Counted from the first letter of the stretch, positions 35,909 through 49,885 are shown. The stretch is DNA of 64,000 nucleotides from Zonotrichia leucophrys gambelii (GCF_028769735.1 NC_088171.1:57629613-57693612), one strand, 5' to 3'. Numbers and translations: made by a program. The notes: generated by a model from the sequence alone, not told the origin.

Positions 35909-38055
35909 TCAAAAATCAATACTATTAACACTTAACTTTAATAAACCATCTTTGCTTTGCTAGATCTTCAGTAAAGTAAGGCATCATTTTTTAAAAAATG
36001 TGCGAGAACACACAATTTCAATTGATTTTGACACTTGAAATTTATTTACTGAAATCCCTTAGATGCTTTTGAAATCCATACCTACAAGTCACCATACTCT
36101 TGTTTCTTCTGTCCTCCCTTCCCTTAGTACCTCTAACAAAGCCAAAATTATCTTTCCACCAAAGCTAAAATGAATTTATATCTGATGTACTGCAATTAGT
36201 GGCAGACATTCTAATACAAATGAATGCCAAAGCTTTTACTTTATTCCATTACTTTAATATATAGGTATATAAATTTATTGCTGTCAAGACAGTCATAACA
36301 AACTGAAGAACAAACTGTATTTGAGAAGCCTTCTTTATATTTATTTTACAGCATATTGTCTTTTTATACTCTTTCACAAAGTTTATATTTATTCATTGGT
36401 CAGAGTAAATCAGCGTAGTATTCATTGGAGCAAGGTGGCTTGCCCCTTGTTTATCTCTCTCCTTCGTTTCCATGCTGACAGCCTTGGTAAAGCTCCTTTC
36501 AGGAGCAAAGGTGACTCTTATCAGCTCCTCTCTTTCACTAACTCTTTCTGACTCAGAGAACAGCTGTGAGTGCCTTCCACATAAATTTATTTTTAAACAT
36601 ATCATTTTTCCATCACAGTAGATATATGAATGACAGACACATAAGAAAAAAATAAGTACTAGTAATTCTTCTGTAAGAAACAGTACTATGGGATGAGATG
36701 TCTACCACCTACAGAAGCTGCTATCATAATTTTCATGTCACTTGATGCAAGCTTTCAGCAAGTTAAAAATTATGTATTTTTAAGGTGTGTCTGTCTTCAG
36801 CAGCAAATGTAAATGCAGACTAAATCCACCAGTCTTTTCAAGCTTTCCATTCATTTATTGGTGATAAATGCTATTTTTTCTTTCTTATTATTTTAACTTG
36901 ATTACTCCTATTACAAATACCTGATTATAGTTGAATGTAGAAGTTAATCACTACCACAAATTTGGCCAATTTTCTAATCAAGATATATTCAACTGGTAAT
37001 TTACACCTTTGCGTATGTCTATACTTAGACAAGTGAGAGCAGACATTGCCATAGCTTGAAAGTGGCTCAAAATCACAAGATATTACTTGGGGAGGCAGCA
37101 GATGGGCATTAGATATAAAAAACAGCCATGTTCTTAAAGCATTGACTTAAATCTCAGGAATTCCAGGCTTCTGTCACAGATTTCATATGAAGTATTGGGA
37201 AGTTCACATGATGTCTCTTGAATTTTCTTTTGAGATCAAATGGAATAGTCTTCTAATCCATGAATCTTCCCCTTTCTCCCAAATCATTTAAAAAAAAAAA
37301 AACAACTAGAAGCTGAGGAGAATGAAACTGGAGTTACCCTACAAAAAACCTTTTCAGTTCAGAGTTTCAAAATTTCTTAGAGTTTTGTAGGGTTTTTTTT
37401 TTTTGCTTGATTTGTTTTTTTTTTTTTTGTTTCAAATAGCATATTTTAGATTTTCTATTTCAGACAGAAAACAATGCCTTAATACTACAAAAAAGGCTAT
37501 CCTTGTGTAAGTTCCCAACTCAATCAAATCTAGGGGATACTGACAAGCTCATGACATATCTTTTTCTTGATAAATTTCTTACCCAATTTCCATATCAACG
37601 AAATTGTATTGAGTTTGCTATAACTTAGAATGAATAACCTAACTCTAAGGGCATCCACAAACCTCCAGACAATTCAAATAAACCAGAGTTCACAAGGTAT
37701 AAACTTCATATTCTCATTACCAGGAGATTAACTTCCCACACATCATTGTTGGACATTGCCGTCACAGACAGATACTTTTTTTTTTAATAGAAAGATTTCA
37801 GAAGTTAGCATTCTGTCTTATTCCCAATAACAAACTTGGGGAAGTCTTCAAACTGATGTGCTGTTTCCTCTTTCTTTAAATATTTACCAAGGTGTCATGA
37901 TCTGGTTTAAACCCAGAAGAGTAAAGAAAATTAAGTTTCTGTGTATAAAATGGAAAGAACTTTGAAGGTTCAAAATACACCCAAAAATTATATTCAAACC
38001 AAACGAGGTTAGATGTTGGTGCCAAAAAATTGATGTACTTAATAGCAAAAGAGGC
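35909..38055. other. Unclassified AT-rich DNA
   Basis: Homopolymer T and A runs (for example near 37289 and 37400-37430) and nothing recognisable as a gene. Confidence 0.55.
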
Positions 38056-38057
38056 AA

Positions 38058-38083
38058 AGGGAGGGAGGGAGGGAGGGAGGGAG
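38058..38083 (+). repeat. (GGGA)n microsatellite
   Basis: Six consecutive GGGA-type units followed by a G run. Confidence 0.95.
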
Positions 38084-38159
38084 GTGGGGGGCACATGTCA
38101 GAGACTGAAATAGTTCATGCCTCAAGCATTGATATAAAGTTTTGCTCGTTATAACAAAA

Positions 38160-39020
38160 ACTGTATAAAGAAGCTACAACTACAGAAGAGTCCCTGAAGA
38201 TGCCTGACTGGAACTTTGGACTGTAAGTCAAATTAGATAAAAGGAAAACCCATTATTCAGTCACCTGAAACAAACAAGTAAATAAGGAAAAGAATGAGCC
38301 AAACCCAGCAGCCCTGCTAAGAATCCTTAGCTCGCTTTGGTGTGGGGGAGGCCATAAGCCACAGACCCATTTGCTGGGAGCAAGTTTGCAGATTTCCCCC
38401 CCAGGTGAGATGGGAGGAGGAAATTTTGCAGCATTGTAACCTGTGAAGCCATCCCTCCCTAAAACAACTGGCTGGGGAACCCCCAACACCAGGAAGGCCA
38501 CATCCACAGGACATTCAGGTGAGAGGCAGCTGAGGGGGTGCCTTAATCCATCAAAGGTCCCCCGAAGTGCTCCCCAGAGTCATTCCTAAAACCTTGCACC
38601 ACAGGACTGCACGTGATGCAACAAATCCAGAATCTGTTGTAAGAGACAATCATCAGCTGCTTCCTCAAATTACCATGCTTTATGAATGAAAGTTATGTGG
38701 TAATTCCCACAGGAGTTACTGGAATATCATGAAAACACAAGAATTTTTTATTATAGGTAAAGACAGAAGCGAAGGTGCCTGGATTTTCCTACCTGACCTG
38801 AGCATATATTAATCCATCAGATTCTATGCTTTTCAAGGTGACCTTCACCACCAAGAAGATCAGCTGGAGAGGATCAATGGAACATCATTGGGATCCATGG
38901 AGTGGATAGTTATTGTCCTTATTCTGTCCCTGTTACTCTCTGTCTACCCCCCCCCCCCACCTATTTTCTATTTCTTTCTCCCTCACTCTCTCTCCCATGT
39001 TTAATAAAATCCATACGATT
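38160..39020 (+). mobile_element. LTR-type element, sense
   Basis: A GC-richer 5' part (38280-38600) is followed by a pyrimidine-rich stretch with a run of about 11 C near 38949-38959, a CTTTCTCCCTCACTCTCTCTCC run and TTTAATAAAATCCA near 39000. The order resembles the R-U5 of bird ERVL-like LTRs. Boundaries are approximate. Confidence 0.5.
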
Positions 39021-40079
39021 GTCTTTTGCTTTTGTAAATTATTTTGATGTAGTACAGTTTGTAATCTCTTTTGATATAGTATCATTTGTCAGCCTCTTAT
39101 GGTTAATACCCTAATATCTGTGTCGATTGTATATCTTAGTGTTGTAAATATATATTATAGTTTAGGCTTTCACAAAATATTAAAATAGAGGATGTGTACT
39201 GTCTACTATAACATTGACTTTTAGAGAAGTAATGGCAGTTGTGGAATAATAACTAATGCCTTTATTTTTGTAACCATCTGACAATAGTGAAATAGCTAAT
39301 GTTGATTGAAAGTACTTGTAAAAATGGCTAGCTGTATGATAAGATAACATTGAAAAGAACCAGAGAAATAACATTGAAAGCACAAGAAAGAATCTACTAC
39401 TGACCCTTCGGCTATCAATAACTGTCAAACCACAGACCAGGGGCCCTTGTGAGGAAATAAAATACAAGACTCTCAGAATCACATCTGCATTGTGGCACAT
39501 ACTCTAAGATGAAGTCAGGGGGGTCTAATGAAGATAAAAATTCTCAGAACATGTAAACTCAAAGGAATGTCTGAATATGTATAATCTTCATTAATACACA
39601 TTTGACCCATGCAATAAGAAAGCATATATGAAGAGTTGTTGTAGTTAATGGTATGCTTCTGCAGTTTGCCGGGCACCACAGTGCTGGATACTGTTTCTTT
39701 TTTCCCTTGTTAAACTTAAAAATTCTAAAGAGTGAGCTTTGTTTCTCACTGGGCTGATAGTATTGCCTATTTATAGCACTTAGCATACATTTCTTTAATT
39801 CCTGTAATTTTCTTATGTTATGTATCACTAACAAAGTGTTCCTCAATCAGCTAAGAAGGCAAAAGGGCAACAGATTGGAAGAGTAACCAGATATACAGTC
39901 ACACTCTGCATTCAAAGCTGGAGGGGGAAAAAAGGACGGAAGATACTGGGAGTTATGGACTTTGTCTTCCCAAGTAACTGCTATGCATGATGAAGTCTTA
40001 ATTTGCAAGCAAAGGCTAAATGTATGTCTGTTGATGGGAAGCACTTAACTAAATTTTTTGTTCTGCTTTAGCACACAGG
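39021..40079. other. Unclassified AT-rich DNA
   Basis: The minus-strand frames of 106 and 95 codons (39500-39180 and 39846-39559) show no domain and are probably chance frames in AT-rich DNA. Confidence 0.5.
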
Positions 40080-40204
40080 TTTTGCTTTACCTATTAAAAC
40101 ATCCAATCTCAAGCTATGAGCTTTCCTACTTTTATACTCTCACCGTGGGGGAGTGAGTGAGTGTCTGTATGGGGCTCAACTGTGTGTCAGAGTTAACCCA
40201 TAAC
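40080..40204 (+). mobile_element. 3' end of a bird LTR (family G), sense
   Basis: The segment GGGGGAGTGAGTGAGTGTCTG..GTTAACCCATAACA is the complement-sense counterpart of the element starting at 46211. It ends with ACA at 40204. Only the 3' part is recognisable. Confidence 0.5.
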
Positions 40205-41017
40205 AGCTGGGCTAGCAATGTGGCGCTCCTAGATAAATGTATGTTGCAGTCCTTAAACAATTTACATTGTCTCTACTTTGGACTACACTACCTTCCATAA
40301 ATCTAAATATGCTTTACGAGATGAAATAAAATCATGAGGATGTAGATTTGTTCAGTCTCACGTGCATAACACATTTTGATGCTTTATTTTCAGGCTTAAC
40401 CCTCATTTGAAAGGTTTGGATCTGGGCCTGGAGAATCATGAGCTATCAATAATGTCAAAAAAGGCTCAACTGAGGTATGCTGGGGAAAAATAGTTTAAAA
40501 TTTATACTATTTCTTTAACTGTATGGTTGTAGAGACAGATTTTTATTTTTACAGCTATAATCAGCTATAAATCAGCTTTCATGGTCACTGACCTCCCTAA
40601 AAATAAAACTGTGAATAGATCATCTTTCTTTGTTTCTATTCTTCTCAAATATTCAAAGCAGAGTATACTGTGTGGAACCAGTACATAAACATTAATGACA
40701 AACTACCAAGGAGAATAACTGTAAGTTAAAAAGATAAGGATAAACTCTTTCTTCTCCTTCTGTTAGTTATTCTGCAGGAAGGCTAAGTCATACTTCCTAC
40801 CAGACACCTCAAATTTAAACAGTCTCACAGTAAATTATTCCCCTCCCAAATATACAGTATACATGGTCTGTGTGAGAAATCCCTTGGCAGTGATGACATT
40901 CTGTAAAATTCCAACATAGAACAAGCCTTTCCATGTATGACTTAAGGCATCATTTTAGTGCATTTCATTTTTGTGCATTTTGTGCTGTAAAACAAGTCCT
41001 AATATATAGAATTGTAT
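40205..41017. other. Unclassified AT-rich DNA
   Basis: Nothing recognisable. Confidence 0.5.
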
Positions 41018-41067
41018 ACTAATATAATATAATATAATATAATATAATATAATATAATATAATAGTA
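41018..41067 (+). repeat. (ATAAT)n pentanucleotide microsatellite
   Basis: About nine ATAAT units in a row. Confidence 0.95.
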
Positions 41068-42879
41068 TTTTATTCTCAAATTTAGACTCCAATACTGGTT
41101 CAGCATAAAGCAGCATTCTTGTTTTCTGGTCAAAAATTCCTGCTCACTTTCTAAGAAATTTCATATTGTCTAAGGTTCTTATGGTCACATGCCATTAACA
41201 TAACTTCTCACCTCATCCTAATATAAGTGAAATATCCAAAGGCAGGCAAAGCAGAAACAGAGTTCAGTAAAGATACTGCATAATTTTTTTTTATTCTATT
41301 CTATCTTTATAATTTTTAAAGAAATCTGTATACAGTAATACAATACAATAATCTTTTTATGCTTCCTTCCTACCTACTGGCTGATAGGTACCACACTCCT
41401 ATTCTGTGGGTCGGAATAAACAAGTCAGTCTAGATTTATCAATTTTGTCAATTTTGCCTTGTCAGTCACTCTACACGCTTTCAAATAGACAACATTGTCT
41501 TTGGAGTAGGCGCAAGATGTTGGCTACAGGAGGGCTGCAACGGCAGAGAGGTACTGTGCTGACATGGGCCAGTTCCAGCAAGCTTCAGTGAGACCCATCA
41601 CAGACCAGAGAAGACTCTACCTGTAACATTTGAGATGCATTTGTGAAAATGTATGTAAGAAAAGACAGAAAACATCAGGGGGAGAGAAAGAGGAAGAGGG
41701 GACCCAAAAACAAAAAAAAAGAGAAACAAGACAGAATATCAGGGTCAGAGAAAGAGGAGAGGGTGGAGGAGATGCTTCTGGTGACAGAGTAACTATTCCC
41801 TACAGTCCATGCATGAAGACCTGCACTGGTGCAGATAGTCACTGCCATCCATGGACAACACCCTGCTGGAGCAAATGGATATTACTGCAGGAACTGCAGC
41901 CAGCATAGAACTCATATCACAGCATATTTTCTTGACAGGAACTGCAGCCTAAAGGAACCCTCTCAGTGTTGCAGGGGTAAAGTGTGAGGAGGAAGGAGTA
42001 AGACTGCAGCACACCATTTCTCATCTGCCTGCACCACTTGAAGAGGGGCAAGGGGTCTAGCATAAAACTAGAGTGAAGAAGTGATACTGTGTCTGTGAAG
42101 GGAGGTAAGAAAAGGTGTTATTTTAAAGTTTGTCCTTATTTCCCGTTACTCCAACTAGTGATTATGTTTTTATTTTAATTGGCAATTCATTAAGTTATTT
42201 TACTCACAATAAGTCTTTTTTCCCCACATAACTGACTGGTAAGCAATCTCTCTGTCTTTATACATGCCCTCAAGCTTTCTCATATCTGCTCTTTTTATTT
42301 TCTGCCCCATTCTGGGGAAGAGACAGGGGATCAGCAAACAGCTGGCTAGAATTTTGCCCATTAGCTGAGGCTAAGCCACAATATGAAGTCATAAGAATGT
42401 TTGGCTTCACTTAGATGTTTGCAAAATATTTTTTCTGCTCTTAATAAGAGGAAATCATACTGGGCTACTCTGTAGATTAAAACTTCAGTCCTTGTTATCA
42501 TTATAGTCACTCCTCTGAAATATAATAACTAAATAAATAAACATACTGTTACCAAAAATTTATATTTCTATAAAAAGGGCCCTATTCAGCAGTGGGGAAA
42601 AATGTTTGGAATTAAACAAAGAAGGGTGATTCATTCCATGAAACAGATAGCAGTTAACAAGAAAGCTCTGGGTGATATCCATGTGTTAGAAAAATGTTTA
42701 GGGTCTGTCATGCTTCAGTGCTCTCAGACCTGGGATGGGAAATGGGAAAAACACAAATCACCTGTATTTTCACCCCATGTGGTCCTGCTACAATGCATTT
42801 TTCACAGTTCTAATTCTCTAAAATATCTGGTCTTTTTGCAAGGCCATATTTTGAAACTTGCTGAAACTTGTTTCTAGTT
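41068..42879. other. Unclassified DNA with a purine-rich patch
   Basis: A purine-rich patch at about 41655-41775 gives a Lys/Glu-rich frame of 92 codons that I do not consider coding. No transposon is recognised. Confidence 0.5.
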
Positions 42880-42899
42880 CAATCTCTCCCTCAACAATG

Positions 42900-43190
42900 T
42901 CATCTCTATTCCATGGTCTTCCTAAGTCAGCACACCTTATCTCAGTGTTTGCGTACAAGACTATGTGAGCTTTCTGATAGGTTCTGAGAATTCCTTACAA
43001 GTCCATTTCTCACATCACATAACTTGTTAGCCAATGAACAGTAATTCCTTTGTTTGCTAAAATTTATAAGTAGTTAAAAGCTTTGGTAACTGATGTACAT
43101 AATTTGTGGAGGGATCCCCATATAGTTCAACACGGAATAAAATTGACTTTCTACCCTAACAAACTAGTTAGAGAGTTTATTTCCTGATTT
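42900..43190 (+). mobile_element. Possible LTR, sense
   Basis: It has CCAATGAACAG, TTTATAAGTAGTTAAAAGC (TATA-like), CACGGAATAAAATTG (AATAAA) and GATTTTCAGCA in the order expected for U3, R and U5. No second copy or target duplication was found. Confidence 0.35.
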
Positions 43191-43194
43191 TCAG

Positions 43195-43900
43195 CAATAT
43201 CACATTCTACCCAGCCTGAACATGAGGTTCCTTTGTATGCACTGGATGATGCTAATGTTGAAGAAACTTTCTTGTCTGACCAACCAGGAGTCACTCTGGC
43301 AGTCACACTTACATCACCTAAGACTGTTACCACTGGGACCAAAGCCCCATCGCAACACATGGCTCCACTGAGTCAATGGGTGCTCTTGCTTGACTCCCTA
43401 CACATTCCACTCCCACATACAGACAGGTTTCCTTTACTGGCTCAGCCTCATGTTCCATGTAGCAGTCACAGATGTCTGGTTCCCATAAGTTATGATCAAG
43501 CCTTTTATCGTGGTGCAGCAGCACAACAACAGCTTGTGCTGGTGCTGCCCAGGAGGGACCCCAAACAAAGAAATCCCTGGGCTTTTGTTTCCTTACAGTC
43601 TGTGGACCTGTTCCAGTGGTGGTTTTGGGTCTGGAGTCTTCTTGTCCTTCATTTGTTGCCACAGAGTCCCTGAGTGATGGACCAGCCTGCCTCCAAAGTT
43701 CCCATACCTTCAGCTGCGCAAAGGGTTGGTGACAGGACATGGCTCATTGCTGGGGCTCCAGCCATTTACCTCCATCTAGGGCACAACCTGCAACTTTCAC
43801 TGCAGCTGTTCACTGAGCTGCTTGCACTGGGTGTAGTCCTCAACTCTATGCAGATACAATGGGTCACAATCTTAGACATAAGAACTGCTAGCTAAAGCCA
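43195..43900. other. GC-richer block with overlapping ORFs on both strands
   Basis: Open frames of 146 codons on + (43233-43673) and 137 on - (43740-43327) overlap almost fully. Neither contains a domain I recognise. It directly follows the possible LTR above and could be internal retroviral sequence, but I cannot support that. Confidence 0.3.
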
Positions 43901-46210
43901 CAGAAAGATGTTTTTCTTCCTCTCAGTTCATCAGCTTAAAATCTAATACCTTCCCCGCTAAGATGTGTAAAACTTCTAAAATTATTTTACCCAAATACTC
44001 GGCAATTCTACTCTATTTTGTTCTTAATTCTTTTCATGGCATCACAGTTTTGACTGCATTTAGGAAGAAGTACAGCACAATAAACACAGTTTTGTACAGC
44101 ACCTAGTGTTGAGGACTTAATGTTCACAGCACATGCAGTTGGGGCTTTGTTTTGGAGTAGCTTTATTCTGACCACCTAGACTGAGCACCTGTTAGTGATT
44201 AAAGTGCATTAGGTGTACTTTTGGAGCACATCTTCTGATATAGCTTGAGGGGGCAGGGGGATGGAGCAGGAGAGAAGGAGGAAAGAGAAAGAAATAGTTC
44301 CTGCACTCCAAGACTGTTTCAGGATACAAACCAAAATATTTTATGTGGTAGCAGTTGGGAGATAAAGTGCATTCTTGATTCAGCCTTAAACACTATTATG
44401 TGTGTTAGTTATTCCAAGAAAGAGAAAATAATTTCAAGAAAAAAATACCTGTAGCAATATAAGAATGTTGTTTCATTTCTATTTCTTCATATGCAATTTC
44501 AACAAAGTTAACTTTATTAAGTATGTCAGATAAGGCATGGTAAAAAATCCTTTGCCTTTTATTCTGTATGCCACCTAATATTTGATGCTTAAAGTCACAA
44601 AGCCCAGTATAGTTTGTAGATTGGATCCCTCATCCCAAGCTTCCTAATGAAATAGGTATCTGACATGATGTCCAAAAAGAACTATTTTTCTACAATAGGA
44701 AATTGAAGAAATTACTACAATATAATGCCGATTATTTAAATAATTGTTTCATACCTTAACAGACATATAAGTTTCTGGATGGCTTATTCCTCCTATAACC
44801 TGGTACTACTGATTTCATCAAATATTTTCCAACCAACCACAGTCTTTCAGGCAAAGAACAAATAAATATCTATATTGTGCAGCAAGATGAAATAATGGAC
44901 ATTCTGAACTCAAAGTAGACACTTGGGACCATGGCTATTTCTTCTTTCTTAAAAGGTTACCACTTCATTGGTCACAGAAGATTAGTATAGTCATTGTACA
45001 TCAACATATACTATAGTATCCATCATTTGTATGTCAACAGATATGTTACACAAAAGCCTGCTAAGGTAATTATTCTATTTTCAAAAATATCTTACCTTGG
45101 AATCACTGGCAAGCCTAGAAACCACAGATTTAAACAAATGTGAACTACATTTATGAAGCTGAAAAAACAAATTGATTTATTTTTGGCCTTTGCAGCATCG
45201 CCACCAAGCAATATTTAGCATCTGTAAATGGCCTCTGTGTCCAAGTGAATGGACTCAAGTCTTAACTTGAGGAGAGCTTTATAGCTGGCCCCCCTCCAGA
45301 GTCTGAGGCTTCAGGGTACATTCCTAGGAATTAGCTGTGCAAGGACTCTTTTTTGCTGTGACTAGGTAGGTCTCTGTTAGAAGTCATGGCAGAAAATCAA
45401 TGTCCTTTTCATATTACTTGTTGTGTTTTCTTAACCTCTCAGAGCTCAAAACCCAGAGAGGCCATATTTCATTCCAGCTATATATCATACTGGCAATTTC
45501 CTGTTGATTAACAAAAACGCTATAAATGTTTACTAGTGGTCCTACCCTAATCCTCATGTGCATTCACTACTTCCTCACTGGCAGAGATAGCAGTGTGATC
45601 TGTCCAGGGAGTAGACCAGACATGTTCCTGGGTCAGCTAACTTGGCAACTGTGAGACATAAATACAAGATAAAAATATCATCATGTTGGGAAAACACTAA
45701 GAAGAATATTCTAATACCTTCTTTAGGAACTAGTAGTAGAAAAGAAAAGATGAGGGCAGGGGAACTGTGATCCTTTCTTCTTTTTGCTCCTCTGGCCTTT
45801 GACTAGAAAACAAGATGGCGACGGCAACTACAAATTTAGTAAGACAGTGGTGGTGGTACCACACCTACATTTTGTCCTCCAAAATGACTCATACAAATGT
45901 GTGACTCAACCCTCTGAACAACAAGCTATTACTGTTGGCAATGATGCTTGATGTTTGGTTAGGAAAGGGTACACTTGGAAAATGTTAGGACCTGATTATA
46001 ATGAGTTCTTTACAAACCCTCTATGCCTTGTCTTACAGCAGTGAGGTAAACATGATCCTTGCAATCCCAGTTCCCAGCACTTTTTGCTCCAGCAGTCACA
46101 GTTCCCAGCAGTTCAACCAAGGTGTCAGCCATGAACACTCATCTCTCTAAGCACTCATGTACTATTACCTAGAATATAAAGATCACTGAAGAATTGATGG
46201 TTTATATTGC
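43901..46210. other. Unclassified AT-rich DNA
   Basis: No gene or mobile element recognised. Confidence 0.55.
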
Positions 46211-46340
46211 TGTTGTGGTTTAATCCCAGCTAGAAACTGTCCACGATGCAGCTGCTCACTCACTCCCTTGGAAAGAGAATCCAAGGGAAAAGAAATGTAA
46301 ACTTCGTGGGTTGAGATAAGAACAGTGGAAGAACAACATC
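46211..46340 (-). mobile_element. Bird LTR fragment (family G), antisense
   Basis: It starts TGTTGTGGTTTAATCCCAGC and continues with GCAGCTGCTCACTCACTCCC and CGTGGGTTGAGATAAGAACAG, the antisense face of a very common avian LTR. It then fades into a purine-rich (GAAGGAGGA)-like run to about 46400. Copy 40080-40204 is in the opposite orientation. Confidence 0.65.
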
Positions 46341-46399
46341 AACAAGAATGAGAAGGAGGACAAGAAGGAGGAGAAGGAGAGAAGAAAGGACAGGACAGC

Positions 46400-48985
46400 T
46401 GCCTGTGGAATTAAAATATGAAGCCACAAAGCAACTTTTAAACCTTTAAAACTAACTAAAAGCATGAAAAGAATGGCAGAGTCAAAAAATAACAACAAAA
46501 TAAGCATTTAGGCCATGATTCAGGATGGCTTCCTGAAATTATGAGGAAAATGTAACTAAAATATTGATGGCTTTTTTTCCAATAAAAGTGGTAGTAGAAA
46601 ATTAAAATCTGAAGCATATAGTACACAACTGTGATCTGCCATTCAGAACAGCAATTTTTGAGGACATTTTTCAATGCTAGATAAGGAATTTCAGGCGTTT
46701 TCTGTTGTTCTAGTTATTTTGCCTTCCCCAGATCAGTAAGACATTGACTTGGATGGCTGTGGTATAAAAATAGCTAAAGGGAGAACAGATGGTTACCCCA
46801 ATGGTTTTATGAGGCCTTTGTAATGAGGTGCTCAATAAGGCTACAAGAGACAGAACTTCTCAAAGACCATTTTCTTTGGTCTCCAAACTCACTGATTGTT
46901 TTTTCTGTTGTGCCTAGCTGCTGTAGTGTGGCTTGCCAACATATGAAGTACAGTCACTTTTCCTAATTTCCTGGTTATTACTGAATGGGGAAAGGAGGTG
47001 CACATGGTGCAGTTTCCAGACCAGAGCAAAAAGACCTCCTTCTTCACTTTCTGTATTAGAAATACAGACTTGTGTGTCAGCCTCCAGAACACTGTCACTA
47101 TTTATTCCATTTCACCACATATTCTTTACTTCCCCAATGCATGGATTAAAGTAAAAACTGAGCAGATATCTTGATTACTTTCTAATAAGGTTCCCTGTCC
47201 ATAACAAGTTATCTACATCTAAATACCCAGAAGCAAATGCTGAAGTATCATTGCAGATTGCTGTCCATGTAGTTAATTAAGACCTGTTATTGATTTGAGG
47301 TTATTTGAATCAAGCAGATGTAGCTCAAGAAAATTAATATTCTTTAACTACAATTAAAATATATTATTCAAACATTCCTATTCTTCTAAAAGTATTCCTA
47401 CAAACCATAGCTTCCCACATATCCTAGACCCTTCCTAGCTCAATCCAGTCATCATGGCATTTACAGTTCATTCATGCTGTTGCAGTTCTTTTTCCTGATC
47501 TCTGCACTTATAGTTAAAATGCATAGCTTTAAAGTTTTAATTTTGTAAAGGAAAAAAACAGTTGTGAAGGCAGCTGGGTTCCCTTTAGCAAGCACAATTA
47601 CTTCTTCCATCCTAAAAACATTAGGTTTTGCCAGAAACACAGCTGCCAATAGCAAGCCAAAGATATAGTGCCTCAGTTTCTTACACCATCAAGCCTTCAC
47701 CTAATTTCTCCAGCACCACTTGGAAATGTTAAAGCTGGCTGAGGTAAAATAGAAATAATAGTCTTTCAATAAGACACTGAGAAGATAAGGGTTTTGTTTG
47801 AAAAACAGGGCTTACAGTTGCTCATGTAAAAATTACTTCTAAAGCTGTTGCCAGGTGATCATTCATCAGAGAAGCTTTGCTCAAACCGCATCAGAATTAC
47901 CTAACAGCTGTGAATCACCACGCCAGTTCCTCTGCCTTTTCTTGCTACAATGTTTCCCATTGGTTTTGTTCAGACTGAACTAGAGTCAGAATAGGAGCTA
48001 CTTCTTGCAAAAATTCCTTAATTTCAAAGTCCAGTAATATACAGTATTTTAATTTGTACCTTATTTTAAATAGGCAAATTATAAGGCAGGTAACTGGGTT
48101 TTTTTCTCTTAATTTATCTACAGTCTGGCAGTGGAAAAATCCTTGTAAGATTATTTATGAATGAGGGACACCTACTGGACAAAATACACTATAAAAAAAT
48201 TCACATTTCTCTGGAGTTCCATAACCTTTATACTCCAGAATACTGTACATAAATCAACCACAGCTTCATTTAAAAGAAGGGTGGGAAAAAAAGGCAAGTG
48301 AGACATTGTTTTTGCCTTCTAAGTCCTCAGTTAAATCAAAGCAAAGTTTGTACTGAAAACAAGTAAGCTATCAGAAAATTAATCTCATTTTCCTGTCTGA
48401 AGTAGTCAACAGAGAATTGAGCAAAGACAGGAATTACTTTTCATGGAGGTGTTCAAAGTATTCAAATACAGTTTTATTTTGTTTTTAGATTTACTGTATT
48501 CAAAGCTCTCTCTGAAACAGAAAGGAGCTTCATCTCCAGAGTTCATGTTGGTATGGGGTTGTAAAGCCTCATCAAGTTGTAAAACTTAGTTGACAAGATT
48601 TTTAACAGGGCTTACAGTTATTCATGTACTCTGAGTTAGATGCCTGGTAGAAATACTGACAAGATATTCTCACGAGTTCAAAGCAACAAAAAAGAACTTT
48701 ACCAGCTACTTTAGAAAATCAAGGAAACTTTGACAAAAGGTTTAGTGCAATATTCAATCTATTTAAAAGACCTCTCAAAGTGTTAATTTAGCCCATTCAT
48801 GCTAGCAAATTTAAGCCTGTTCAATTACAATTTAATCAAGAATTCCAAAAAGAGGGAATTGAAGAAGAAGAAAAAGAAAGAGAGAAGGACAGAAAATATA
48901 CAGAAAAGCACACATATAGCTACCAGCTCCTGGTTTCCCATAATGATAGAAATTCCAAAACGAGATAGGGTCTAGACAAAGTGAT
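46400..48985. other. Unclassified AT-rich DNA
   Basis: A purine-rich run lies near 48862-48895. Nothing else is recognisable. Confidence 0.55.
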
Positions 48986-48989
48986 GGTC

Positions 48990-49215
48990 TCATGTTTGGC
49001 CTTAAATACACCTTCGCCTTCCTGGGTCCTTCCCCTATGTGGGAATTCTGGTCATTTAGCCACTTAGAAGCTGGGTTAGGAGAGTGTGGGCCATAGCCTC
49101 TGGTGTTCTATGATTGGCAGCCACTGCCAGGCTGGGATATAGGCTCTAGGGGTGGGGGTGTAGAGGGCAGATAGCTGCCTCATGAGGGCAAGGCCTGACC
49201 TGCCCCTTCCCCTCC
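48990..49215 (+). repeat. Dispersed repeat P, copy 2
   Basis: The reverse complement of 25411-25690 except for a shorter middle. It contains GGGATATAGGCTC and GGCCTTAAATACACC, possible promoter-like words. The class is unknown; an LTR U3 is the best guess. Confidence 0.75.
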
Positions 49216-49229
49216 ACACATATGAATGC

Positions 49230-49885
49230 CAAAATGTCCCAAGACATCAATCTTTCACAAGGTTGGAAGGCATATCTGGAGGTCATCTAGTCAAATTCAC
49301 GTCCTGCTCAAAGCAGGTTGCTCAGGGCCCTGTTCTAATGATTTATGATTACTACAACCTAACTGAGCAAACTACTGTGGTGTTTGACAACCATCATGGT
49401 GATTTTTTTCTCTCTAACTGGAATTTTCCATGTTGCAACATGCATCTACTGCTTCTTGTACTATCAACACCCTGAGAATAATCAGCCTTTTTATCTTTTT
49501 TGCAGGTAGGTATAGACACAATAAACACCAATAAGACATGTCTTTAGCCTTCTCTTCCTAAGGCTGAAGGGATTCTGATATCTTGAGCTCTCATCTTAGA
49601 CCCCTTTATGCTGGCAGGCATCCACTTCAATTTGCTCCAGTTTTTCCCTGTCATTTGACCTGAATTTGTGCACAGCACTCCACATACAATCTGACAAGTA
49701 TCACAAAGAGAGGCAAAACCACTTCCCTCAATCAAAAACACATTACTGACTTATGTTCAGTGTGTGTTCCATCAGTACTCCCGATTCTGCAAAGCCTCTT
49801 TCCAGCAGTCTGGCCTGTAGTGCATAGGGTTATTCCATCCTAGACAAAAGATTTTGCAGTCTCCTTTATTGAACAAACTGAAACC
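49230..49885 (-). mobile_element. CR1 LINE 3' fragment, antisense
   Basis: Antisense CR1 words are visible: GGTTGGAAGGCATATCTGGAGG, GTCATCTAGTC, CAAAGCAGGTTGCTCAGGGCC, CAGTCTGGCCTGTAGTGCAT and GGTTATTCCATCCTAGAC. The middle is diverged and partly unalignable by eye. Confidence 0.75.

Noticed and set aside
41630..41908. Lys/Glu-rich 92-codon frame
   Set aside because: It comes from a purine-rich run; no domain and no conserved context.
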